From NCBI GenBank assembly GCA_025490895.1, contig JALPQI010030384.1, forward strand, positions 1 to 64,000: DNA of 64,000 nt, written 5' to 3'. The notes below the pieces were generated by a model, which saw only the letters and a list, made by a program, of their open reading frames with translations, was not told the origin of the DNA and made no database searches. This document shows, piece by piece, positions 31,060 through 41,190 of this stretch. This stretch comes from Thaumatotibia leucotreta. Lineage: Eukaryota; Arthropoda; Insecta; Lepidoptera; Tortricidae. How positions within the stretch are numbered: the stretch's first letter is position 1; each line of letters starts with the position of its first letter. The position numbers and the translations under genes were made by a program.

Positions 31060-31629
31060 TTAGGTATCGGTTGCTGGTGAATAATGAAAGAAGTAATTGC
31101 TTCCTGATTCTGGTTCGAATGATTTTATTTACAAAATTACTTATTAATGTTACACAATTTGATGTACCAACTTGTGGCGATACGCGTAATTGACATCGCG
31201 AGATTCCAACGCGAATCAGAGGCGCGCGCGCTATCGCGCGTACCTATAAATACAAAATCCGCGATCGCGGTCGGCCATTTCGCCGCCGATCGCCGAGATA
31301 GCAACATGTCGCCGCGCCCGCTGCTCCGCTTGTGTTTCATCGTGCTCGTCGTGAACTTGTCTCCGTCCGCTGCGCTGTGTGCTGCACGTCGAAGTTCCTG
31401 CTACTTCATTGTCCTTTTCAGGACAGCCGAACTGCACTTTTCAGTGCAACGCAAACTGCTCTTCTTAGAGCAACTTCTTGTTTCTGTGACCAATCAATCA
31501 ATCCTTGTTTCTTGCTGGACGATCTGATCAATCGGTAATCTGGTTGTTGGTAATTAAGGTATTGTGGTATTTGTGGTGAGGTAAAGGTTTCCTGCTGGTA
31601 ACACGGTGAGTAGTAGGTAAGTACCTACA
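31060..31629 (-). repeat. Gypsy 5' LTR, intact
   Basis: 570 bp, TGTAGGTA...TACCTAA on the minus strand, flanked outside by AACTT. It carries a TATTTATA box near 31240 and an AATAAA near 31120 (both minus strand). It is the uninterrupted reference that shows where the 3' LTR was broken. Confidence 0.88.
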
Positions 31630-31634
31630 AACTT

Positions 31635-31778
31635 ATGATATGGTTTATATTGTAAGAAATCTCGCTTTTTTATTGAGACAGAGTTCTAGAATGGTCTAGG
31701 GTTGAAGTTGGTCGAATGTACAAGCGACCCGAGTTATAACATGCAGCCTAAATAATTGAATAAACAAAAGCGACCCAG
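31635..31778. other. Spacer shared by both units
   Basis: About 140 bp matching 61117-61255. It lies between the gypsy right target duplication and the THAP/YqaJ element. Confidence 0.6.
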
Positions 31779-32110
31779 TTGACAACATTTCATTTTTTTT
31801 AAGTTGGCTATTTTATGTTATGTGTCGAATGATATTAATATTTTAAGGGATACGTGTTTTTTTATTTTACCTGAAAACTATTTTTTACATGTAAAATATC
31901 AAATATAAAAGTAGCGAATTCCGAAAGGTCCAAAGTATATTGTGACGTCATCTCTATGCCTGAAAGCATTAATTGCCTTTGCATTTAAAAAATAGACTTG
32001 ACAGTTGACATGACGTTTGTTGTAACTGTCAGTAGTGCCAGTGTCAAAACTTTAATTAAATAATTAAATTTTATTTGAACTGGACCGACACTAACACTAT
32101 TTTACCTATA

Positions 32111-33000
32111 ATGGATACAGTTAAGGCGTCAAAGGAGCCCTATAAACCTCCGCCCGTAACCAAGTACTTAAGTTTTTTAAGCACGTGCAAAAATAACAGC
32201 TCAAAGACACCCCACTAAAAGTTATTTTGTGTGCCTGCTGGACATAAGGCGGAATGGTGTCGAGCGGCTGGGCTGAAACATATTCCCAAAAGACCGTTAT
32301 TCATTTGTGAAGATCACCTGAATGTAAGTACCGCCAAATAGTAATACATTCCTTACCAACCGCGTGTTATTTAGGATCAAAAGTCTACATACTTATGTGT
32401 ATCATACTTGATAACAATATTGAAGTTTAATGTTAAATAAGCTACTTATTATACATTAAATAAAATTAATTTGTCATTTTACAGTTGGACATTGAAAATT
32501 ATCAGTTCAGTGGAGAGAAATTAAAGTCAATGCTAAACTGAAGCCTCGTCTTCCAGCATATTTTCTGAAGAACCCATTAGCCGAAATGAACCAACAAGAT
32601 GACCAAGCAGGACCATCTACTGCAAATGCGAAGCCTATACCATTTTTACTGCATCATGTGGTATATCTTGCTGCCCTACAGCTATTAACAAAAAAGTTCT
32701 AACTCAGATATCAACAAAAGAGAAAGGAATAAAATGTACACTTTTAAAGGAAAGAGCCAAAAAACGCAAATTTGATGAAATAACCTGTTCAACTGACACA
32801 AGCTGCAATCCATCTCCAGTTCCATCAGGTGTCGGTAGCACTTATGAATTACTTGAAGACGATACCCCAAGTAGTTGTACACCAACTTGGAGAGAGAAAA
32901 ATAATCACATAGGGAGGGATTGTTTGCTGAATATTTTCAACAAAAAACCAATGCAATGTCTAGGCTTACCCAATTCCATCATACCCAAAATGTGAGGATA
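32111..33000 (+). pseudogene. THAP-domain protein remnant
   Basis: From ATG at 32111 the frame reads MDTVKASKEPYKPPPVTKYL, then SSKTPH, an in-frame TAA, then KLFCVPAGHKAEWCRAAGL and LFICEDHLN. The Val-Pro, Trp and Cys-x2-His spacing is that of the second half of a THAP zinc-binding domain, a DNA-binding module common in transposases. A GTAAGT donor follows at about 32322 and an acceptor (TTTTACAG) lies at about 32485. The next exon starts LDIENYQ and, after a frameshift, KLKPRLPAYFLKN. Further frameshifts and stops follow. The N-terminal Cys pair of the domain is not visible. It is dead as it stands. Confidence 0.55.
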
Positions 33001-33601
33001 CTATTAAACATAAGTTTACGCGATTAAAGCCAGTTTGTCTTTAACCTCGTGAGGCCCTGAGTCATATATATATTACATAACATTTTGACTTTGTAGATAT
33101 AGTGTCAAAGTTAAAATTCGGTTGAAGTAAGTGACGTCACCAGGCTAAATCAACATGATGGTGGTGTAACTACTGGGAAAAATGATGTACACCAGAGCAA
33201 TAATAACTGGTCTATAAATAATAGCTATTTATTACTATTGTTTTTATTACTCTTTAGTGTATTATTTTATTACCATTACCATTACATTTTATTGTTCAAA
33301 CAGGATCTCTCTATTTCATCTAAGTGTGCTACTGGTAGCATCCTCCTCTACTTGGTTATTTGGAGCCTAATTTTTGTTAACACAGAATAAATATACCTAC
33401 TTTCAACGCATTTGCTGCCACCGACGCACATGTGCGTCAATCTTCATATAAAAAGGGGGGGGGTGGTAGCGAATGTGTTAAATTGCTAAAATTGGAGTTA
33501 GTATATTTACCTAGCAATAGACTTAAAAATAAAACAAAATACAATTTAAAAACGAGTTTTATTCATTATAAATTTAACAGAATATCCTGGGGTCAGGTTC
33601 A

Positions 33602-34180
33602 TTATTTAACACTTTCTAAAATTGTTTTAAAAATGTTCTCTTTCCAAAACTTTTCTGCTGATAATATTTGTTTATCAGCATAATCTTTATCATAGTTCAC
33701 CCAGTACTTATATATTTTGTTATTGCTTTCAAATAGTGGGTCGGCAAGACAGAACAATCCTTTTGTCATGTTTGTAGCATTCATCTGCATTTATACCTGC
33801 ACTCTCAATTTCTCACAAACATTATTTTTCTTTACATAATTTAATATGTTCTTTTTTGTAGTAGGGCATTTCATTTCTACAACAAATTCTGATGTAATGC
33901 CATCTGGTAAAGCTCCTATTATGGGTGTAATTAAAGAGAATCCAGCTGAACAAATTTCTACATTCAACTCAGTTTCTAGTTCTCGTATTCCGGCCAAATT
34001 AAATTTATCGTTAGATTGCGTGAAGTCTAGTATCATAGCCGTGTCAACAAATGGCAAGTTAGTGCTACAAGCTTGCACAAATCCGTCTGATGTCTTCATT
34101 TTCGATGTCCGTGTTGAATGCCAAGTTATCGAATCGTATCCGTTTTCAATTATTGATGTTACCGTTGAAAGATGCAACAG
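33602..34180 (-). pseudogene. YqaJ-type viral-recombinase/exonuclease domain remnant
   Basis: Two adjacent minus-strand frames (34177-33791 and 33790-33602) together give the core of a YqaJ-like nuclease. IIGALPDGITSEFVVEMKCP holds the conserved Asp and the Glu-x-Lys of the catalytic site. A YKMQMNATNMTK-like segment with the Gln/Met helix follows, then VNYDKDYADKQILS and KFWKENIF. A frameshift or stop separates the frames at about 33790. The N-terminus is missing. Such nucleases occur in phages and viruses and in insect repeats; its job in a transposon is unknown. Confidence 0.6.
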
Positions 34181-34517
34181 AATCCGTATGAAAAGCCAGG
34201 TTGTTGAATAAATCAGTTGAAATTATTAAAAAAACGATAAATTGAAAAAAGAGACCGCGAGCAGACTTAAACACAGAACCGTTAGAACTATCAAAATCAA
34301 AACTGACAATGACGTTGACATTGTTACATTTGTGAGAACCGGAAAAATATTTTACTTTTAAAGATAATGTATTTTTTTATCTTATACAGCCATAGTAATG
34401 ACGTCACACTTCCGGTTTCCACTTTTTTGAGATTTTCTATTAAATTACAGAGAAATAAAATAAATTAAATGGTTTTCGATTAAGCCCACCTTAAAGATTT
34501 TGAAATATTGTCAAAGT

Positions 34518-35134
34518 CTTGTGTTGTGGCCGTTGTGAGGAAGCGGCGACAATTTATATAATAGACAAATAGTATAGCAGGTTCAAATACGTTATAGGCA
34601 AACTGCTTCATCCATATACTGCATACAGGTTCGAGCACACGAAATAAACACGGTGACGACACGGAGTCACTGCCGCATCGTGCCCGCACCGTCTTTAACG
34701 CATGCTCTTCACATCGCTGCTGCAAATAGCAGACGCATTGCGATTCCGTGACATCACTGACTTTAAGCAGGACGCGAACTTCAAAGATCGAAAATTTTGG
34801 ACATCTGTCTCTCTCACTCCAACAAAGGCATTATCGGTGTGACAGAGACCGATGCCCGAGGTTTTCGATTTTCGTAGTTCGGATGCGGCCACGCTATGGT
34901 GGCAACTTGATTGATCTCGGGATGTGACAGATGCGCCTACATTGCGGGAGTTGCTTCCAGCAGCGGAGCGCGCCCTCGCGCCGAGGATGTCGCCGCGGAC
35001 GAGGCGGAGCTGCGAGGAGGGAGAGGGCACACAAATAACACACAGAACATGCACTCAATACCTTATATTGAAACAATGGTTATTTAGTTAGTGTAGTTGT
35101 ACATAATAATAGAAACGGTCGCTCGCCAGTGTGA
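34518..35134. other. 3' flank shared by genes B and D, part 1
   Basis: About 620 bp nearly identical to 61285-61906, with no gene recognised. Positions 34640-34745 (CCGCATCG..., ACGCATGCTCTTCACATCG) resemble the sub-repeats of the Harbinger element at 3930-4050 and may be a diverged relative. Homology is retained even though it is non-coding, so the duplication is recent. Confidence 0.55.
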
Positions 35135-35142
35135 CTCATGGG

Positions 35143-35573
35143 TAGGGCTGCCAACCGTCCCGCTATATGCGGGACGTCCCGTTTCTGGGGCCCTAAAGTA
35201 TGGGTCCCGCAAAGATTTCGCGCGGGACGCCGATGGTCTCGCTTTTCAGGGAATACTACCTACCGACGCTTACGAACGCTGGAAGTGAGAAAAATAGGCG
35301 AAAATGACCACCCCCATTCTCCGAAACTACAGAGCTTACTATTTGGCAAAAATGACAGAAAATAGTTCCTTATGTAAAGTAATTTACATGAAATCCCGTA
35401 AGAAGTCTGTAATTTTTTATATATTTGCTGGTACGGAACCATTTGTGACCCAGTCGGATTCGCACTTAGCCGATTTTTAATACAGTTTCTCATGCGTCCC
35501 GCATTTTAAAGCCAAGTCCCGCAATTTATTCACGAATGTACCGCATATCTGTGATCTTTGGTTGGCAACCCTA
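35143..35573. mobile_element. hAT MITE with unoccupied partner site
   Basis: 431 bp, ends TAGGGCTGCCAACC / GGTTGGCAACCCTA, flanked by the 8-bp duplication CTCATGGG (35135-35142 and 35574-35581). Unit 2 shows the single CTCATGGG at 61907-61914 with no insertion. It carries short GGGAC/GTCCC palindromes and no transposase. Confidence 0.9.
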
Positions 35574-35840
35574 CTCATGGGGCGAGTCCCTGGAGAGGGT
35601 TGATGTTGACATTTGTGGTATCAGTGTCCACATTTAACCTACAGCTCGGGCCATGGTCGAATATGTTTACTGTCTCCGAAATTATTCCGCCAACGTCGTA
35701 TTTTCTACTCTTGTTTCTATATATTGGAGAGATTACGAGGTTTGCTTTAAAAGGCACATTACCGGCGTGTATCACGTGACCGAAAGATTAATTTTTGATT
35801 ACTCTTGTAGTCACAGTGGCTACAATTTGAAGGTTCACCA
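35574..35840. other. 3' flank shared by genes B and D, part 2
   Basis: Nearly identical to 61907-62172; non-coding. It probably contains the 3' untranslated region of gene B. A decayed finger-like stretch (plus-strand CTTGTAGTCACAGTGGCTACA near 35805) indicates the array once extended further. Confidence 0.5.
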
Positions 35841-36994
35841 TCAATATATATGTCCCATCTCGTGAATCCTTAATTGTTGTTTCCGAATACATGTGTAGTC
35901 ACAGTAGCTACACTTGAAAGTCTTCTCGCCGGTGTGTGTCATCTTGTGTCTCCGTAAGTCGGTTTTCAGCTTACATCTGTAATCACAGAAGTCACATTTA
36001 AAGGGCTTTACATCAATGTGTGTCATCTTGTGTCTCCGTAAGCTAGTTTTCTGCTTACATCTGTAATCACAGAAGTCACATTTGAAGCGTTTTTCTTCAG
36101 TGTGTGTCATCTGGTGGACCTGCAAGTGTTCTTTCCGACTGCATCTGTAGTCACAGTAACTACACTTGAAAGGCTTCTCGCCAGTGTGTGTCATCAGGTG
36201 ACGGCGTAATTTGGCTTTCATCTTACATCTGTAATCGCAGAAGTCACATTTAAAGCGTTTTTCTTCAGTGTGCGTCATCTGGTGGGCCTGTAAGTTTCCT
36301 TTCCGACTGCTCCTGTAGTCACAGTAACTACACTTGAAAGGCTTCTCGCCGGTGTGTGTCATCTCGTGATTCCGTAAATTGCTTTTGTGCTTACATCTGT
36401 AATCACAGAAGTCACATTTAAAGCGTTTTTCTTCAGTGTGTGTCATCTGGTGGACCTGTAAGTTTCCTTTCTGATTGCACCTGTAGTCACAGTGACTACA
36501 CTTGAAGGGCTTCTCGCCAGTGTGTGTCGTCTCGTGAATCCGTGACTTGTCTTTCCGACGGGTCCTGTACTCACAGCAACTACACTGAATAGGTGTCGCA
36601 TCTGTGTGTATGCGTTGGTCTGTCTGGAAACTTGTTTGGATACTAGCTACTGCTGCGTTGCATTTATAAGATTTATTTTTCCTATGTTTTGAAATATTTT
36701 CCTTGCTAGCTGAATTCTGTGAATGTGCTATCATGTGACTCATGTGAATGTGTATATGTTTCTCTAGAGGCGACTTGTTCGTGAAACGTTTGCCGCAATG
36801 GTGACATCGGTAGAGCGTGGCGTATCGGGTCGGTGCGGGTGTATGGGCGGGCTCGCTCGTGGTGTGCAGCTTGTACGTGCGGCGCCCGACCCGGCAGGTG
36901 CGCCGCCCCGCGTCCACCAGCAGGCGCTCCAGCCTGACCGAGCACGAGCGCCCGAGACCCGACACTACACCCCAAGAGCAGAGCGAGCCCCCGG
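35841..36994 (-). CDS. Zinc-finger gene B, terminal exon with C2H2 array
   Basis: Phase-1 exon after TTGCAG, 384 codons and a stop. The lead (RSCSVRLERLLVDAG, a Cys/Arg-rich block, then the CHHCGKRF finger) is nearly identical to A, C and D. About nine further fingers follow. Most are of the FKC-x2-C-DYRC type with Cys in place of the core Phe; finger 5 has Ser there (CDYRSS). The array ends RIHEMGHIY and a stop, the same end as gene D but different from A and C. Joined to exons 1 and 2 the frame is open for about 476 aa. There is no exon 3. One weaker linker (MTHIDVKP) is present. Probable nuclear DNA-binding protein, target unknown. Confidence 0.85.
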
Positions 36995-37156
36995 CTGCAA
37001 CAAAACAATTCATACTTGCTACTTTATCTACATATTGAAATAATAATATATATAAATATCAGTAAACGAAAAAACATGGAAGAATCTCTTCATATTAAAT
37101 TCTGTTCATATAACGGGCAACAACTGGATATAAGGATTAAAACTACGACCATAATG

Positions 37157-37267
37157 CAGAGTTGGGCAAAAAGTAATATGATTACTTCTGTATATTACAT
37201 TTGTATGCGTCATACTCATACAAAAGTAATCGGAAGGAGTAATTATATTACTTTTTGCCCAACACTG
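37157..37267. mobile_element. 111-bp hAT MITE in gene B intron
   Basis: Inverted ends CAGAGTTGGGCAAAAAGTAA and CAGTGTTGGGCAAAAAGTAA, flanked by CCATAATG at 37149-37156 and 37268-37275 (8 bp). Gene A's intron keeps the single site (CATTATGG, 8028-8035). Confidence 0.88.
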
Positions 37268-37496
37268 CCATAATGTAAGTGGTCAACGTCAAAACGGTGT
37301 GTTCTGATTGGTTGGTTAACAAAACGGTGATCGTTATCAAAATAAATACATGTGTCATTGAGAACGCATTGTGCGTAGACGGTTTAATGCAATGAAGAGC
37401 ATTTTCCACATGGCATATTTTATTGCGATACTTCAAATTTTTTTTTCAGTAAATAATTAATTTGCTTCTTGTTCTTCTACGTTCGCCGCGGATTCA

Positions 37497-37670
37497 CATC
37501 ACATCATCAGCCTAAGTTAGTCCACTGCGGGACGTAGGCCTCTCCTATTAACTATGCGTATAAACGCATTAGGAGGTAAATGCCCATAATCGCCACGCTG
37601 GGCAAGCGGATTGGCGATCGCAATAATGTGTCCACTATGATGACGCTGCTGCCCATCATCAATCTTGTAG
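37497..37670 (-). repeat. Second copy of the GAT-tailed repeat
   Basis: Complement of the family at 18625-18800, with CCACTGCGGGACGTAGGCCTC and CTGGGCAAGCGGATTGGCGA blocks. The GAT tail is nearly absent. Confidence 0.6.
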
Positions 37671-38570
37671 AAATTATGAATTGCGAATTGCTATTGTTGA
37701 ATTAACCACTCACTCGATTCCGAAATTAAGAAAACGTCACCCAGATTGCTTTGACAGTTTGTCGTCGGAATGGCGCGAAATCATGTTCGATTTAAAGTTG
37801 GATAACTTTGCTTGTACTAAAGCAATAACGATAATTGTTTTAACACTATAAAAATATTCAACAAATCATCAAGTTACATCGCCATTAATCCGGCTTTTAT
37901 AGTAAAAGTAATGAATAAACGCACGCAAATTAGACGCATACCTACAAATTTTATACAAACTTTCTGAAGAAATCAATAAAAAAAAATCGAATGCGAAAAG
38001 GTATATATTTTTTGGATTCATTTGAAAGAATATTATATTGTTTTTTCAATAATACCAAACAATTAATGAAGCTTCTTACAAAAATAGTGAAAAACTTATT
38101 TGATTGCAGGCTTAAGTCAGAACAAAAACGCAATATCAACCATAATTTTCATAAAGTTATTATAGGTTATTTGAATTTTTATTTACTCAAAATATAGTCA
38201 TAGACAGGATAAAACACTAACAGGCATTCTATTAAAACCTTATTTTATGCATTTCAGCCTGTAATTGCAGAAATAATAGCAAAATAACAACGTATTTACG
38301 TACCCTGTTGTTCCACGAAAGGCAACCTAATTTGTAAACAAGATCACAAAAAAGCACTTAAAACAACACTAGCACGTTTTATGAACGCGTGACAGTATGC
38401 ACTACACAATAACCGGCACATAACAAGCAATTACTGATGATTATATCAACAAATTTAAATAATTTAAATGTAAACAAACATTCGAAAGCACGCCAGAAGT
38501 GAACTGACAAAATGGCGGCGCTCAGCGCTGGCCGGCGCGGCGTCCGCCATGTTCCTAGGCATTAGGTCGT
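37671..38570. other. Gene B intron, nothing recognised
   Basis: AT-rich, with only short chance frames. A CG-rich patch (38515-38555) borders the element that follows. Confidence 0.4.
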
Positions 38571-39600
38571 GTATACGGGTGCCTGTCGTGTCGCATAACG
38601 TCGATTGTCCTAAAATTTTTTGGCCGAGAATGTTTGGCATAATGTTACGTGGCATACTACTTGTTTAGCCTACTTAATTTTGCGCATACACGTTTAAAAT
38701 ACCTACACCATATTTATCCTAATATTGGTTACTCGAACGTCAAATGACCTAAAGCATAATAATCCTAATGTTCATTGTAATAAATATTGTTTTCCCTACT
38801 ACTCGAACTGTCAATTTTCACTGCGCCTACTTTTATCATGTCCGAAATTTCATTCAAAAAGGCATTTTAATAACAACATGCAAAACATGGGTGAATGGTT
38901 AAAAAAATATTCATGTAATAAACCAGGGTAAAACCGACGTGGATTGGTTAGGTTTCGAGGCTAGGGCGGAGTGGATGGCGTAGTCTATAAATACTTAAGT
39001 ATTTTTAATCAATTGTTTACACATCCTCATACTTACATAACCAAAAAAGGGGGGACGGGGCGGCGAAGCCCCCCCACTAGGGGGGCTCGGGGGGCGAAGC
39101 CCCCCGCATTAAAAAAGAAATTATCTGAACCTCCCCTACCTTAACTTAGATAGGTTCGTTAGGTACCTTTTATCCCTTAGAGCGGAAATAGAAGCCCCGC
39201 GCAGCGGGGCTTCGTCGACCGGTTCCCAGGTCCAAATTGCTCATTAAAATTCTCTGGACACTGTTGTCCAGAGAATTTCAGAATGTGCGAATTATTTAAG
39301 AATAGTTAAGTTTAAGGAATAAAAAATATTTTTAAAGTTAGTTAAAGGTAGTCACTTTTAGTACATTACATAGTAGGGACATCACCATTATGCATAATAA
39401 TTATTCGATACATATACATTAGACACGAAAATCATTAGGACAAACAATATTTAGGAACAACCAAGTTAGGATTAACAATTTCGGCATAACAAAAATATGC
39501 GCAACAATGTTTATGCCATTCATTTTTCGGCGTAAAGTTGTTATGCGACAAATTTTTCGAAATAAAAATATTATGCCACCCGATATAGAACCCGTGTATA
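38571..39600. mobile_element. Candidate DNA element with motif-dense inverted ends
   Basis: The left end (38571 on, GTGTATACGGGT) and the complement of the right end (39600 back, TATACACGGGTT) are inverted. Both are followed by scattered GCATAA and TCCTAA motifs facing inwards: left 38598-38765, right 39434-39575. The centre holds a G-rich stretch (39049-39116) and two short perfect hairpins (39191-39213 and 39247-39278). No coding sequence and no clear target duplication. Confidence 0.4.
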
Positions 39601-39823
39601 TAAGCGAACATATCTACGCGAGCGCGCTGCTTCAAAACAAAATATTACGAAAGTTGACTTTGTTGAACTGAACAAAAATATAACTTATTTATGTTTTGTA
39701 TTGTATGACATCTGGATCTGGACAGTAATGACTTTATTAACTAAAGTTTATTCATTTCGTTTCCAAATGTTTCAAGTAATGTGCTGTGGATAAGTTGTTA
39801 ATAATGTAGTAATAATATTTTCA

Positions 39824-40115
39824 TCACACTTGCTGTCTAAGCGCGCCATTGCTTGCGCGCGTAGCGGGAGTAATAGAAAAGTGAAATTCCCTAGGGAGTA
39901 ATAGAAATGTCAGTACATTATTTCCTAATATTTTGTCTTAAAACTGATTTTTTTGTCGCAAGTGTGATGAAAAACATTGTATGCATCGCGGTTGGTAAGC
40001 GGAATAGTAACATTACTAACTCGAGTCATTAAAAGCCCTCCGCCTGCGGCGTCGGGCTTGTAACACTCTCGTTAGTAATTCCGTACTTACCTCCCTTGAT
40101 GCACAATGTACTATA
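39824..40115. repeat. Pair of adjacent palindromic MITEs
   Basis: TTTTCATCACACTTGC (about 39826) and its complement (about 39958-39973) bound one unit. ACATTGTATGCATCGCGGTT and the complement of ACCTCCCTTGATGCACAATGT bound the next (39974-40113). Each has CG-rich internal palindromes. Confidence 0.5.
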
Positions 40116-40466
40116 AAACAGTTAACTCAAAATTATTATAAAATATCTGGTCCATGAAGCAAAACTCGGATAATACATGAAATTGAAAACGCACGTTTTC
40201 CCAGGGATGAGACGAGACCAAGCTAGGAATACAATTGTTTGTTCAAATCATGAAGAGCAGTTTTATTACATAATTATTTATATAGGTACCTAAACTCAAA
40301 AATTGGTTGTTTAAAACGTTATAATAAGGGCATTTTCACTTTTAGCGACACCCAATTAGCGTGAGATTAAAAAAAGCCTAACTGCAGTCAGGTTTGTAAC
40401 GACAACTTAACATTTAATAAAAATAAAAACAATAAAAATATGTTATTTTTATAAATTTTACCCTAC
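40116..40466. other. Gene B intron, nothing recognised
   Basis: AT-rich sequence between the MITEs and exon 2. Confidence 0.4.
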
Positions 40467-40658
40467 CTTGCGCCACCAGCGGCACGACGGGGCGGTGCGG
40501 GCGCTCCGGCCCCAGCACGAGCTCGTCCTTCACCACGTGGTCGGTGTACAGGCCGGCCAGCATGGCTGCCGCGCTCACTCCACACGGCTGTCGGCGCTCT
40601 CCACACTCCTCCTTCACACGCGCCTCTTCATCCGACAACTCTTCCTCCTTCACATATA
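40467..40658 (-). CDS. Zinc-finger gene B, coding exon 2
   Basis: 192 bp, phase 1 at both ends (acceptor ATTTTAG, donor CAAG|GTAGGG), same boundaries as in A and C. It encodes the acidic KEEELSDEEARVKEECG segment and ends PHRPVVPLVAQ. It differs from A by only a few residues. The donor leads directly to the finger exon; I find no exon 3 in the intron. Confidence 0.72.
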
Positions 40659-41190
40659 CTAAAATAATAGATAGACAGAATAATAAATATTATCAGAAAG
40701 CTGAAGATCAAATCATTTTGGTGAAATATCCCACTATACGTGAGTTTGCATGAGTAATAAAGTCATTTATGATCTGGTAATTCTGGTATACAATTGTGCA
40801 GCCAATATTTAATAAAAAAAACCAGCAAATATTATATACAGTTTCAGATATAATTCTAAGTAATTACATTATTTCAGTAAGTATAAAGGTATAATATAGT
40901 TGAAGTTACGAGTACAACAAACACAACTTGTTTTCCATAAAATGAAAGCCATGAAATGCATTCCATACACCAACACTGCTGGTCCAACAGGATTATAAAA
41001 GTTATAAAATGCTATGAATTCCCAATGCAATGAAATTTGTCTAGCACCTAACATCAGATAACTGATGGTAATGGCACCAACAACAGTACATATTCATAAT
41101 GTACTTTATTCTAATGCTATAATCCGATATGTCACCCGCAGGCAGAGTTGGGGTGGTGATGGTGACAAATGTTGGGGTGGTGATGGTGAC

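Larger units (their letters stand above)
13921..31629 (-). mobile_element. 17.7-kb nested composite: Ty3/gypsy element with insertions in its 3' LTR
   Basis: The outer element is a minus-strand LTR retrotransposon flanked by AACTT at 13916-13920 and 31630-31634. Unit 2 has the unoccupied site (AACTT at 61112-61116). The 5' LTR is 31060-31629 (570 bp). The 3' LTR is in three pieces, 13921-13950, 17668-17721 and 26295-26780, which also total 570 bp. The first break holds a CR1-like LINE, and the second holds a TTAA-type DNA element loaded with further insertions. On the pieces I could compare, the two LTRs differ at about four positions. Confidence 0.85.
31779..34517. mobile_element. Candidate DNA transposon with THAP and YqaJ-nuclease remnants
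   Basis: The 2.7-kb block is absent from the matching position of unit 2 (about 61255-61290). Its ends form an imperfect inverted repeat of about 35 bp (TTGACAACATTTCA at the left; the complement starts TTGACAATATTTCA at the right). It contains a plus-strand THAP-like gene remnant and a minus-strand YqaJ-like nuclease remnant, arranged convergently. A target duplication is not clear, and the superfamily is not assigned. Confidence 0.55.

Noticed and set aside
33602..34180. Recent transfer of a viral or phage nuclease
   Set aside because: The YqaJ-like piece lies within an inverted-repeat block with a THAP remnant; base composition is like its surroundings, and such domains occur in insect repeats.
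36798..37043. Arg/Ala-rich frames opposite the finger-exon lead (also at 8416, 54488, 63565)
   Set aside because: Repeated in all four copies only because they mirror the GC-rich coding lead on the other strand.
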